A stretch of 52,816 nucleotides of DNA, taken from Halieaceae bacterium. GTDB lineage: Bacteria > Pseudomonadota > Gammaproteobacteria > Pseudomonadales > Halieaceae. Below the pieces are notes generated by a model. It worked only from the letters and a program-made list of their open reading frames with translations. It was not told the DNA's origin and made no database searches. Made by a program: the position numbers and the translations under genes. Positions 19,052 through 27,735 of this stretch are shown piece by piece (position 1 is the first letter of the stretch; each line of letters begins with the position of its first letter). The stretch lies in the NCBI GenBank assembly GCA_028280635.1, contig JANQLM010000088.1, forward strand, positions 1 through 52,816, written 5' to 3'.

Positions 19052-19918
19052 ATGCCAATAAAAGATGCGCTAACGCGGTGGAACCGGGATTTGTCCGTGG
19101 CAATTGCCGAGCTGGGGACAGAGCGGTTCTTCCCGTCGATTATCAAGGCGATATGCCGGGACGTGAGCGCCGATTATCCGCAAATATGGCTTTACCACAC
19201 CGAGCTGCCGCCCCAGTGTATCTACCACGAGATTCCCGATAATGCCGTGGCCTCGCAAGTGACCCTCTACCTGGATGGCCCCTACCGGGACGACCCCTTC
19301 TACCAGCTTTCCATGGGGCAGCCCCGCGGTCGCTTCTATCGGCTGCACGAGCTTTACGAAGGCGACCTGGAGACCAGCAACTACTACCGGAAGTACTACC
19401 GCGAGACCGCCACGGAAGATGAAGTGATATTCCTGGCGCGGCTGGTCGACGGCGGCGTCATCAACATCAGCCTGATGCGCAAGAATGGCCACGGCCGCTT
19501 CAGTGACGAGGAACACAACTACCTCAAGGCCCTGTCTGCCCCGGTCTCGGCGCTGCTGCGCAGCCACAGCCAGCTATCTGACTTCAGCCAGCGCTATATG
19601 CTGGGACCGGATATCGCCGAGGCCATCGATCACGCTTTTCACATGTTCGGCTCCTCACTGCTGTCACCCCGGGAAAAAGGGGTGCTTGAACTGATGCTGC
19701 GGGGCTACTCCAGCCAGGCCTCCGCGGACAAGCTGGGCATTGCCCTGGAAACCCTGCGACGTCACCGCAAGAGCATCTACCGCAAACTGGATGTCAGCTC
19801 CCAGGCCGACCTGTTCTCACTGTTCATTTCCACCCTGCCCTACCTGGGTGAAGCGGGTGTTGGCGACCCGCTGGAGGTGATGATGACACCCGCCAGCCAC
19901 CGCAAGAGGCGAGCCTGA
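19052..19918 (+). CDS. LuxR-type transcriptional regulator next to polyamine genes
   Basis: This is a 288-aa DNA-binding regulator. The C-terminal LuxR helix-turn-helix (about residues 203-260) shows LSPREKGVLELMLRGYSSQ and the recognition helix ALETLRRHRKSIYRKLDV. The N-terminal 190 residues match no domain I can name; they are neither a receiver (no phospho-Asp pattern) nor a clear autoinducer domain. Position between spuC (divergent) and the GS-like ligase (same strand, 64 bases downstream) suggests control of polyamine use, with a polyamine or derivative as possible ligand. Confidence 0.87.
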   Translation: MPIKDALTRWNRDLSVAIAELGTERFFPSIIKAICRDVSADYPQIWLYHTELPPQCIYHEIPDNAVASQVTLYLDGPYRDDPFYQLSMGQPRGRFYRLHELYEGDLETSNYYRKYYRETATEDEVIFLARLVDGGVINISLMRKNGHGRFSDEEHNYLKALSAPVSALLRSHSQLSDFSQRYMLGPDIAEAIDHAFHMFGSSLLSPREKGVLELMLRGYSSQASADKLGIALETLRRHRKSIYRKLDVSSQADLFSLFISTLPYLGEAGVGDPLEVMMTPASHRKRRA

Positions 19919-19982
19919 CCCGTGTGGGTTATTGCCAGTATCTTGCGCCATGCAAATGATCGGGTTTTGCTGCTAAAGGTAC

Positions 19983-21335
19983 GTGCTCGAGATGTCTGTT
20001 GAAGCAGACTGGTTTCTCCGCACCTACCCCGATATCACCACCATCGAAGCACTGCTGCCGGATTGCAACGGTGTGATGCGCGGGAAGTGGCTGCCACGCC
20101 ACAAGCTCGAGAAGGTTTTCCAGGGAGAGTTCAAGCTACCGCTCACCGCCCTGAGCCTTGATATCTGGGGGCGGGACGTCGAGGAACTGGTATTTGAGTC
20201 CGGCGACGCCGACGGCGTCTGCCGACCCATCGAAGGCAGCCTGCTGCCCACCCCCTGGGCCAGTGACGACGGCTACGGCCAGGTCATGGTGTCTCTCTAC
20301 AACGCTGACGGCGAGCCCTACCCCGGCGACCCGCGCAATGTGCTCAAGCAGGTGCTGGGGCGTTTTCACAATGCCGGCTGGCGGCCGGTAGTGGCCGCGG
20401 AGCTGGAGTTCAGCCTTGTGCACTACGACCGCCGCGGCATCCGCCACAGCTGTCCGGTGCCCGCCGGACACGAACCCATTGGCGGCAACACCTACGGCGT
20501 GGACGTGCTGCAGAACAACGCCGCCATGCTGCGGGAGATTCGCGAGGCCTGCGAGATTCAACACATTCCCTTCGACGGCATTGTCAAGGAATCCGCCCCG
20601 TCCCAGTACGAAATCAATATGCAGCACATCGACAACCCGGTGCTGGCTGCAGACCAGATCCTCATGATCAAGCGGCTGGTGAAGGGAGTCGCAGCGCGCC
20701 ACGGGTTGATTGCCAGCTTCATGGCCAAGCCCTTCGAGAACGAAGCGGGCAACGGTATGCACGTGCACTGCAGCGTACTGGACGAGCAGGACCGCAATAT
20801 TTTCGACGACGGCACGGACCGCGGCACCGAGCTGATGCGGCACGCCGTGGCCGGCTGCATGCAGTACATGGGCGAATCCATGGCGATCTATGCGCCCAAC
20901 TACAACTCCTACCGGCGCTTCCAACCCGGCGCCCACGCACCTACCTCGCCCTGCTGGGGCTACGACAATCGCACGGTGTCGGTGCGCATCCCGGCGGGCA
21001 AGTCGAAGGCCCGGCGCCTGGAGTTGCGAGTAGCCGGCGCCGATGCCAACCCCTACCTGGTCTACGCCGCCCTGCTGTCGGGCATCATCGAGGGTATTGC
21101 CCAGCAGTCGGACCCGGGCGAGCCGATCCAGGGCGACGGTTATGAGCAGGCCCGCGAACTGCTGCCGTTGTACCTGCCTGAGGCCATACAGCTATTCCAG
21201 GGCTCGGACTTTGTAGCCCGCAACCTGGGCAAGGAACTGCAGCGCATCTATTCCATGAGCAAGGCCCAGGAAAACGCCGAGTTCCGCACGCGCATCAGTG
21301 AGCTTGAGTACAGCTCCTATCTGGAGAAGCTCTAG
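19983..21335 (+). CDS. Gamma-glutamylpolyamine synthetase-like glutamine synthetase homologue
   Basis: This is a glutamine-synthetase-fold ligase, probably ATP-dependent gamma-glutamylation of putrescine or another polyamine, like PuuA/SpuI. The 450-aa protein has the beta-grasp N-domain (IEALLPDCNGVMRGKWL) and the metal- and glutamate-binding motifs AAELEFSL, IVKESAPSQYEINM and AGNGMHVHCSVLD. The ATP/substrate loop is APNYNSYRRFQPGA, and RLELRVAGADANPYL follows. The start is GTG 19983 (close to an AAAGG) or ATG 19992; both fit. The last codons (LEKL and the stop) lie in the first unit of a 20-bp tandem repeat. Confidence 0.88.
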   Translation: MLEMSVEADWFLRTYPDITTIEALLPDCNGVMRGKWLPRHKLEKVFQGEFKLPLTALSLDIWGRDVEELVFESGDADGVCRPIEGSLLPTPWASDDGYGQVMVSLYNADGEPYPGDPRNVLKQVLGRFHNAGWRPVVAAELEFSLVHYDRRGIRHSCPVPAGHEPIGGNTYGVDVLQNNAAMLREIREACEIQHIPFDGIVKESAPSQYEINMQHIDNPVLAADQILMIKRLVKGVAARHGLIASFMAKPFENEAGNGMHVHCSVLDEQDRNIFDDGTDRGTELMRHAVAGCMQYMGESMAIYAPNYNSYRRFQPGAHAPTSPCWGYDNRTVSVRIPAGKSKARRLELRVAGADANPYLVYAALLSGIIEGIAQQSDPGEPIQGDGYEQARELLPLYLPEAIQLFQGSDFVARNLGKELQRIYSMSKAQENAEFRTRISELEYSSYLEKL

Positions 21336-21383
21336 GCAGCCTGGAGAAGCTCTAGGCGGCCTGGAGAAGTTCCAGGCAGCCTG
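21321..21383. repeat. 20-bp tandem repeat, three copies, spanning the ligase stop codon
   Basis: Units begin at 21321, 21341 and 21361, each starting CTGGAGAAG. The first unit encodes the protein C-terminus LEKL and its stop codon; the other two lie outside the gene. Units 1 and 2 differ at one base, and unit 3 differs from unit 1 at two. A further CTG starts a fourth copy that is not continued. Confidence 0.93.
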
Positions 21384-21397
21384 CCGTCGGGCTCGCC

Positions 21398-22504
21398 TCA
21401 GTAGCCGCGCTCGATATTGACTACGGAGAGCATTGGCTCGCCTGCCACGTAGCGCCGCAGGTTTTCCGTGACGAGGGCCTGAATACGGCCCAGGCCTTCC
21501 CGGGAACGCCCCGCCACATGCGGCGTAATAATGAGATTGGGGGCCTTCCACAGCGGATGGCCTTCCGGCAGCGGCTCCGGATCGGTGACATCCAGCGCGG
21601 CGCCGGCGATCTGGCCGCCTTCCAGCGCCTTGATCAGATCCCCGGTAACCGTGCTCTTGCCGCGACCCACACTGATGAAGTAAGCGGTGGGTTTCATGGC
21701 CCTGAAGAACTTCTCGTCAAACAGGCCGCGGGTGCTGTCAGTCAGCGGCGCCGCGTTGACCACCACGTCTGCCCGCGCGGCCAGGGTCCAGACCTCGTCG
21801 GCCAGACCGACGTAGTCAACGTAGTCCGGGCCTTCACGGCGACTGTTGCGTGTCGCAATCACCCGCATGCCCAGACCGTGGGCACGTTTTGCCACCTGGG
21901 TGCCAATGCCACCGAGACCGACAACCAGCATGGTCTGGCCTGCCACCTCACCGAAGGGCGGCGGCGGGCGGTTCCAGTCCGGCTCCCAGCGGCCGCGCTG
22001 CTGGGAGGCCATATAGCCTGCCAGGCCACGGGTCTGCGCCATCATCAGGGCGATGGTGTGATCGGCCAGGGTTGGGCTGCCGAGCCGCTGCCCATTGGTC
22101 AGCAGCAGCTTGTCACCCGCAAACGCCGGCAGGCCGACACAGTTTTCAACCCCGGCGAAGTACACCTGCACCCAACGCAGGCGATCGGCGGCGTCGAACA
22201 CGTCCTGGCTGCAGTAGCCAATCAACACCTGGGCACCCGGTATTGCCTCGCGGGCTTCCTCCGGCGTGCGAACGTTGATGATCTCGACCCCGGGCGCGGC
22301 CGCCTGCAGGGCAGCGGTGGTGTCCTCGCCAAAGATACTGCGCACCACCACGCGTTCCGGCTTCTGCCAGCCCGGCAGATCGCGGCTCGCCACCCGGTGC
22401 TCGCGTAGTCCCAGGCCCTGGAGAGAATCCGGTAGCTTTGCGGGCTCGCCGCTGGCGGAAAAAGGCAGCATCGCGATAGCGAGCAGCAGGCAGAGTCGGT
22501 TCAT
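21398..22504 (-). CDS. D-2-hydroxyacid dehydrogenase with an apparent signal peptide
   Basis: This is an NAD(P)-dependent D-isomer-specific 2-hydroxyacid dehydrogenase. The 368-aa protein has the Rossmann motif GLGGIGTQVAKRA (about residue 196) and the catalytic Arg in ISVGRGK. The Glu sits in VTDPEPLPEGHPLW and the His in ITPHVAGRS. Unusually it begins with a clear hydrophobic export signal, MNRLCLLLAIAMLPFSASG, cleaved near residue 19, so the enzyme may act in the periplasm. The substrate is unknown. It is convergent with the upstream ligase gene and 22 bases from the MATE gene. Confidence 0.88.
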   Translation of the reverse strand: MNRLCLLLAIAMLPFSASGEPAKLPDSLQGLGLREHRVASRDLPGWQKPERVVVRSIFGEDTTAALQAAAPGVEIINVRTPEEAREAIPGAQVLIGYCSQDVFDAADRLRWVQVYFAGVENCVGLPAFAGDKLLLTNGQRLGSPTLADHTIALMMAQTRGLAGYMASQQRGRWEPDWNRPPPPFGEVAGQTMLVVGLGGIGTQVAKRAHGLGMRVIATRNSRREGPDYVDYVGLADEVWTLAARADVVVNAAPLTDSTRGLFDEKFFRAMKPTAYFISVGRGKSTVTGDLIKALEGGQIAGAALDVTDPEPLPEGHPLWKAPNLIITPHVAGRSREGLGRIQALVTENLRRYVAGEPMLSVVNIERGY

Positions 22505-22526
22505 GGCATGTCTCCTGAAAGGCGGC

Positions 22527-23894
22527 TCAGTTTAGCAGTTCGGCCCGGGCCGCGGTGGCGGACTCCGCATGCCGAAGGCGCAGTTCACGCACTTGCCACA
22601 ACACGGCCATGAAGGCCAGGCTGCCGAACACCACAGCGCCTACCGCCTCCCCCGCCATCACCCCAGGGGCCCCGAACCAGGCTGAACCGAAGTAGACACA
22701 GGGGATGGTGCCCAGCAGCGCGCGACTGAAGTTGAACAGCGTTGCCAGGTGGGCGCGATGCAGGTTATTGAAGCTGGCGTTGGCCACGAACAGCATGCCG
22801 CTGAAAATGTAGGCCCCCACCAGCCAGGTAACCGCGAAGCGAATCAGGCGCTCGGCGTCACCGCTGGCGGAAAACGTCGAGACGATCAGGTCCTGGCTGG
22901 CCCAGAGAATCATCCATACGGTCAACACATAGACCAGGTTGCACAGCAGGGCGTCGAGCAGGGCCCGGCGCACCCGGTCGTACTGCAGGGCACCCGCGTT
23001 CTGGCCGATGATAGGGCCTATGGCCCCCGATAGCGCGAACACCGCCGCGAAGGCCACCGGCCAGATGCGCCCCATGATCGCCGCACCCGCCACCGCGCTG
23101 TCGCCGTACTGGGACATGGTGCGCAATACAAAGCTCGCGCCGATGGGCGTGGCGAGATTCGTCAGCATGGCTGGACCCGCCACCCCGATGATCGCGCCCA
23201 TATCTTCACGCAGCCAGGCAAAGCGCGTGGGGCTGGGCAGTTTGTGAACCTGGAAAATCGCATGGAACGCGATGTACATCATCACCCAACGCGATGCTAC
23301 GGACGCGGCTGCGGCACCCTCTATGCCCCATCCCAGCCCGAAAATAAGGATTGGATCCAGAATGGCGTTGACCGCAGAGCCGCCGAGGGTAGCGTACATG
23401 GAGCGGCGCGCGTCCCCCAGGGCACGGGCGGCATTGGCGGCACACATACCCAGCGCCAGCACCACGGTATTGGGGATGATGATGCGGCTATAAGCCAGGG
23501 CATAGTCATGGGTCTTGCCGGTAGCACCCAGCAGCGACAGCAGTTCCGACAGGTACAGGTAGCCTAGGCCGCTGATCGCCGCCGCAGCAGTGCCGCTGAA
23601 AATCAGGATATTGCTGCAGTAGCGGCCGGCCAGGTCGCGCCGGAAGGCACCCTCGGCCCGCGACACCAGTGCCCCCATGCTGATCTGCAGGCCGATACTA
23701 ACCGCGGTGAGGAAGAACAACAGGGTACCACCGTAACCCACGGCGGCCGCGAGTTCCTGCTCGCCCAGCAGGCTGAGGAAGTACATATCCACCAGGTCCA
23801 CGGTGAACATGGCGACCAGGCCGACAGCCCCCGCCGAGGTCATCTTGACCACGTGACGAAGAGTGGAGCCCTGCAGGAATACAGCCTGTGTCAT
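22527..23894 (-). CDS. MATE-family efflux transporter
   Basis: This is a twelve-helix inner-membrane antiporter of the multidrug and toxin extrusion family (DinF/NorM-like), exporting cations or metabolites against Na+ or H+. The 455-aa product has repeated hydrophobic segments, the two MatE halves (VDMYFLSLLGEQELAAAVGYG in the first) and the G-rich segment GAIGPIIGQNAGA in the second half. The start at 23894 is chosen because MTQAVFLQGSTLRHVVKM leads directly into helix 1; an upstream ATG at 23957 adds 21 hydrophilic residues, and neither has a good ribosome-binding site. The substrate cannot be told. Confidence 0.9.
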   Translation of the reverse strand: MTQAVFLQGSTLRHVVKMTSAGAVGLVAMFTVDLVDMYFLSLLGEQELAAAVGYGGTLLFFLTAVSIGLQISMGALVSRAEGAFRRDLAGRYCSNILIFSGTAAAAISGLGYLYLSELLSLLGATGKTHDYALAYSRIIIPNTVVLALGMCAANAARALGDARRSMYATLGGSAVNAILDPILIFGLGWGIEGAAAASVASRWVMMYIAFHAIFQVHKLPSPTRFAWLREDMGAIIGVAGPAMLTNLATPIGASFVLRTMSQYGDSAVAGAAIMGRIWPVAFAAVFALSGAIGPIIGQNAGALQYDRVRRALLDALLCNLVYVLTVWMILWASQDLIVSTFSASGDAERLIRFAVTWLVGAYIFSGMLFVANASFNNLHRAHLATLFNFSRALLGTIPCVYFGSAWFGAPGVMAGEAVGAVVFGSLAFMAVLWQVRELRLRHAESATAARAELLN

Positions 23895-24112
23895 AAAGGG
23901 GAGTACAAATTGATGCGCATTACACCCTGTGCAGGCCGGTGGCGACGGCCGGTGCATACGCGGTATTATCCATTGACGCGTTTATACCACTTTCCCAGAC
24001 TCATTAGATCAGTCATCACTCTTTGGTTCCGACTTTGGCTCAGGCTTTGCCGAGAACACTGTTCAAATCCAGGGTGAGATACCGCAGAGACAAGCACAAG
24101 GATGCCCGGTCC

Positions 24113-25339
24113 ATGGCCCAGACACCCCTGACATCAACCGATACCGCCGACGGCGTCGGCCAGCCCGACAAAAGCGGCCTCCCGGCCGACAAGCCGCCGC
24201 TGAACCCGGTGAATATCGCTATTTTCGTCGGCCTGCCGCTGGCAGCACTGGTGCTGGTGCCTCTCTGGGGGGTGTATCACGGCTATAGCGCCACCCTGTG
24301 GTTGATGGCCCTGGTGTTCCTGTACCTGAACGGCCTGTCGATTACCGGCGGGTACCATCGCCTGTGGTCGCACAACGCCTACCAGGCGCACCCGATCCTG
24401 CGGGTGTTCTTCGCCCTCTGGGGCGCGGGCGCCCTGCAGAACAGCATCCTGGTCTGGGGCTCAGACCACCGCCGTCACCACCGCCACGTGGACGACAACG
24501 AAGAGGACCCCTATTCCGCCGGGCGTGGCCTGTGGTTCTCACACATGGGCTGGATGCTGCGCAAGTACAATACCAACGAAGAAGACTTCAGCAATTCACC
24601 GGACCTGCAGCGCGACCCCATCGTTATGTGGCAGCACCGCCACTACGTGCTGCTTACGGTCATCATGAATGTCGGCCTGCCGCTGCTGGTGGGCTGGTGG
24701 GCCGGCGATGTCATCGGCGGCCTGCTGCTGGTCGGCCTGTTGCGGTTGATCGTCAACCACCACGTCACCTTCTTCATCAATTCGCTGGCCCACTTCTGGG
24801 GCAGTCAGCCTTACACCGACGAGAATAGCGCCCGCGACAACGGCTTCCTTGCGTTCCTGACCTATGGCGAGGGCTACCACAATTTCCACCACATCTTTCA
24901 GTCCGACTACCGCAACGGCGTCCGCTGGTACCAGTGGGACCCCACCAAGTGGCTGATCAACCTGTGCGCATGGCTTGGGCTGGCCAGCAAGCTGAACCGG
25001 GTGCCCAACTTCAAGATCCAGCAATCCATCCTCGCCATGCGCTTCAAGCAGGCGCGCGACCAGTTTGAACAGGCGGACACGCCGCAACCCCTGCGCGAAA
25101 AGCTGGAGGCCGAATACCAGTTGTTCATGGATGCCCTCAACCGCTGGAAAGACCTGCAAGCCCAGCGCTATGAGCGTCGCGTTGGCGAGTTGGGTGATGC
25201 ACTGGCAGAGAAACGCAGCCGGCTGCTGGAGAAGTGGGAACGCGCCACCGTGCGCACCCGCCTGCGCGAACTCGAGTACTCCCTGAAAATGCAGCGCAAG
25301 CGGGTAGAAATCCTCATGCTGCAACTGCAGGCGGCCTGA
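24113..25339 (+). CDS. Acyl-CoA (delta-9) fatty acid desaturase
   Basis: This is a membrane di-iron desaturase that introduces a double bond into acyl-CoA. The 408-aa protein shows the three His boxes HRLWSH, HRRHHRH and HNFHH and four hydrophobic segments, as in stearoyl-CoA desaturase homologues. After the catalytic core (to about residue 300) a charged coiled coil of about 100 residues follows, rich in Glu, Arg, Lys and Leu; this is an extension in part of the family. The ATG at 24113 has an AAGGA site; the frame is open 30 codons further up but that part is not family-like. The glutathione peroxidase gene starts one base after its stop. Confidence 0.93.
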   Translation: MAQTPLTSTDTADGVGQPDKSGLPADKPPLNPVNIAIFVGLPLAALVLVPLWGVYHGYSATLWLMALVFLYLNGLSITGGYHRLWSHNAYQAHPILRVFFALWGAGALQNSILVWGSDHRRHHRHVDDNEEDPYSAGRGLWFSHMGWMLRKYNTNEEDFSNSPDLQRDPIVMWQHRHYVLLTVIMNVGLPLLVGWWAGDVIGGLLLVGLLRLIVNHHVTFFINSLAHFWGSQPYTDENSARDNGFLAFLTYGEGYHNFHHIFQSDYRNGVRWYQWDPTKWLINLCAWLGLASKLNRVPNFKIQQSILAMRFKQARDQFEQADTPQPLREKLEAEYQLFMDALNRWKDLQAQRYERRVGELGDALAEKRSRLLEKWERATVRTRLRELEYSLKMQRKRVEILMLQLQAA

Positions 25340-25340
25340 G

Positions 25341-25820
25341 ATGGGATCGGTCTTCGACTTCAGCGCCACCACCAAGGGCGGCGGCGACCTGCCCCTGGAA
25401 CAATATCGTGGCAAGGTGCTGCTGATCGTGAACACCGCCTCAAAGTGTGGCTTCACCCCCCAGTTCGCCGGCCTTGAAGAGCTCTACGAGAAGTACCGTG
25501 ACCGCGGCCTCGAAGTACTGGGCTTCCCCTGCAACCAGTTTGGCGGGCAGGACCCGGGCAGCAACGAAGAAATCCAGGAGTTCTGCCAGCTCAACTACGG
25601 CGTCAGCTTCCCAATGATGGGCAAGATAGAGGTCAACGGCTCAGGGACCACTCCCCTGTACAAGCACCTCAAGAAATCCGCCAAGGGCCTCGCCGGCAGC
25701 GAACGCATCAAGTGGAACTTCACCAAGTTCCTGGTCAACCGCGACGGCGAAGTCGTCAAGCGCTACGCCCCCCAGACCAAACCCTCCCAACTCGAAGCCG
25801 ACATCGAAGCGCTTCTCTGA
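25341..25820 (+). CDS. Glutathione/thioredoxin peroxidase (Cys type)
   Basis: This enzyme reduces hydroperoxides, including lipid peroxides, with thiols. The 159-aa protein has catalytic Cys36 in [11 protein letters not shown], where mammalian enzymes carry selenocysteine. The Gln and Trp of the catalytic set are in [13 protein letters not shown] and [11 protein letters not shown] second Cys in the FPCNQ region is the probable resolving residue, as in thioredoxin-dependent members. Coupling to the desaturase gene (one base apart) suggests protection of the unsaturated lipids that enzyme makes. Confidence 0.94.
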   Translation: MGSVFDFSATTKGGGDLPLEQYRGKVLLIVNTASKCGFTPQFAGLEELYEKYRDRGLEVLGFPCNQFGGQDPGSNEEIQEFCQLNYGVSFPMMGKIEVNGSGTTPLYKHLKKSAKGLAGSERIKWNFTKFLVNRDGEVVKRYAPQTKPSQLEADIEALL

Positions 25821-25847
25821 TTCGACTGTATCTGACGAAGTTCGATG

Positions 25848-26037
25848 AGGCGGCAGGCGGGTGTGCCTGGCGCCGAAACCATCAGGGCGCGTTTATCCCG
25901 GCAGCCCCAAGTGGAAAAAGCGCGAGCACTGTCCGAGTCCCAAAAATCGCGCAGCGATTTTGGTCGAGTTGCGCAGCGCCCACTTGGGGCTGCCGGGATG
26001 CGACCGTTTCGGCGCCAGGCACACCCGCCTGCCGCCT
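25848..26037. repeat. 190-bp nested palindrome between gpx and prfC
   Basis: Outer arms 25848-25879 and 26006-26037 are a perfect 32-base inverted repeat. Inner arms 25895-25914 and 25980-25999 are a perfect 20-base inverted repeat. A third small stem (25940-25950 / 25954-25963) sits in the centre. The unpaired stretches between arms differ in length (15 and 6 bases). It lies between two convergent genes, 27 bases past gpx and 19 bases before the end of prfC. It could act as a two-way terminator, but it is far larger than one. Confidence 0.95.
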
Positions 26038-26056
26038 GACTCCGGACTAATACCAG

Positions 26057-27649
26057 TCAGTGTTCCCTGGTGGCGCGGAACTCGATGTCGGGCCAGCGTT
26101 CTTCCATGAGCTGGAGGTTGACGCGGGTGGGGGCCAGGTAGGTGAGGTAGCCGCCGCCGTCGATGGAGAGCTGGTCGGCGGCTTTCTTGCGGAAGTCCTC
26201 CAGCTTGCGGGGATCATCGCAGTACACCCAACGGGCCGTGTATACACTGATCGGCTCGTAGATCGCCTCCACCTTGTACTCATCCTTGAGGCGGTAGGCC
26301 ACCACATCAAACTGTAGCTGGCCCACGGCACCAACAATCAGGTCAGTGTTGCTGATTGGCGCGAAGACCTGGGTTGAACCTTCCTCTGAGAGCTGCTGCA
26401 AGCCCTTTTGCAGTTGCTTTGACTTAAGCGGGTCCGCGAGACGGATGCGGCGAAACAGTTCCGGCGCAAAGTGCGGAATACCGGTGAAGCGCAAATCCTC
26501 GCCGGCAGTGAAGGTGTCACCGATCTGGATAGTGCCGTGGTTGTGCAGGCCGATGATATCCCCCGACACCGCTTCCTCTACCAGGGCGCGCTCGCCGGCC
26601 TTGAAGGTGACCGCATCGGCGATCTTCACGTCCTTGCCGGCCCGCACGTGACGCATCTTCATGCCTTTTTCGTAGCGCCCGGAACAGACCCGGAGGAAAG
26701 CGATGCGATCGCGGTGCCTGGGGTCCATGTTCGCCTGGATCTTGAAGACAAAGCCCGAGAACGGCGCCTCGCGAGCATCCACATCGCGTTGCTCCGCCAG
26801 CCGGTCCAGCGGCGCGGGCGCCCAATCGACGAAGTGATCCAGCATCTCCCGCACGCCGAAATTACCCAGTGCCGTGCCGAAGAATACCGGCGTAAGCCTG
26901 CCGGCGAGATAGGCCTCAAGATCAAACTCATGGCTGGCGCCACGCACCAGTTCCACCTCGTCGAGAAAGTCCTGGTAACCATCACCGATAAACTCACGGG
27001 CGGCGTCCGACTCCAGCCCCTCGATACGGATGTCCTCGGGCAGGGCGTGGCCCTGGCCCGGGGTGTAGCCGTGGATGGTGTCGGTGTACAGGTTGTAGAC
27101 ACCCTTGAACAACGAGCCCATGTCGATCGGCCAGTTAATCGGGGCCGCCTGGATTTCCAGTACCGATTCCACCTCATCCAGTAGCTCGATAGGATCGCGG
27201 ATATCGCGGTCCAGTTTGTTCACAAAGCTCAGTATCGGTGTGTCCCGCAGCCGACAAACGTTCATCAGCTTGATGGTACGCTCCTCGACACCCTTGGCAC
27301 CGTCGACGACCATCAGGGCGGAGTCCACGGCGGTGAGCGTCCTGTAGGTGTCCTCGGAGAAGTCCTCGTGGCCCGGCGTGTCCAGCAGGTTCACCACCCG
27401 ACCGTTGTAGGGAAACTGCATGACAGAGGAGGTCACGGAGATACCGCGCTCCTGCTCCATGCTCATCCAGTCCGAGGTGGCGTGGGGGCCGCGCTTGCCT
27501 TTTACGCTGCCGGCTACCTGAATGGCATTGCCCAGCAGCAGTAGCTTCTCGGTAATGGTGGTCTTGCCAGCGTCAGGGTGCGAAATAATGGCGAAGGTGC
27601 GGCGCTCATCGATCTGGCGAACAAGCTCGGCGGCGGCGTGGGTGGACAT
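26057..27649 (-). CDS. prfC: RF3, peptide chain release factor 3 (GTPase)
   Basis: RF3 removes RF1/RF2 from the ribosome after termination. The 530-aa protein has the GTPase motifs SHPDAGKTT (G1), DTPGHEDF (G3) and NKLD (G4), with the EF-G-like domains following. [21 protein letters not shown] is the family N-terminus, so 27649 is chosen, although the frame is open 57 codons upstream. It is divergent from the sensor-kinase gene with about 60-90 bases between the starts. Confidence 0.97.
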   Translation of the reverse strand: MSTHAAAELVRQIDERRTFAIISHPDAGKTTITEKLLLLGNAIQVAGSVKGKRGPHATSDWMSMEQERGISVTSSVMQFPYNGRVVNLLDTPGHEDFSEDTYRTLTAVDSALMVVDGAKGVEERTIKLMNVCRLRDTPILSFVNKLDRDIRDPIELLDEVESVLEIQAAPINWPIDMGSLFKGVYNLYTDTIHGYTPGQGHALPEDIRIEGLESDAAREFIGDGYQDFLDEVELVRGASHEFDLEAYLAGRLTPVFFGTALGNFGVREMLDHFVDWAPAPLDRLAEQRDVDAREAPFSGFVFKIQANMDPRHRDRIAFLRVCSGRYEKGMKMRHVRAGKDVKIADAVTFKAGERALVEEAVSGDIIGLHNHGTIQIGDTFTAGEDLRFTGIPHFAPELFRRIRLADPLKSKQLQKGLQQLSEEGSTQVFAPISNTDLIVGAVGQLQFDVVAYRLKDEYKVEAIYEPISVYTARWVYCDDPRKLEDFRKKAADQLSIDGGGYLTYLAPTRVNLQLMEERWPDIEFRATREH

Positions 27650-27735
27650 GTTCAACAATAACAGGACTGGGACGGAGCGCGGATTATACGCGGATTGCTG
27701 GCGGGTAACAGGTGAGTTCGGTTTATAATTCCACA

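Noticed and set aside
25341-25820. Selenocysteine glutathione peroxidase
   Set aside because: The active-site codon is TGT (Cys), and no TGA is in frame.
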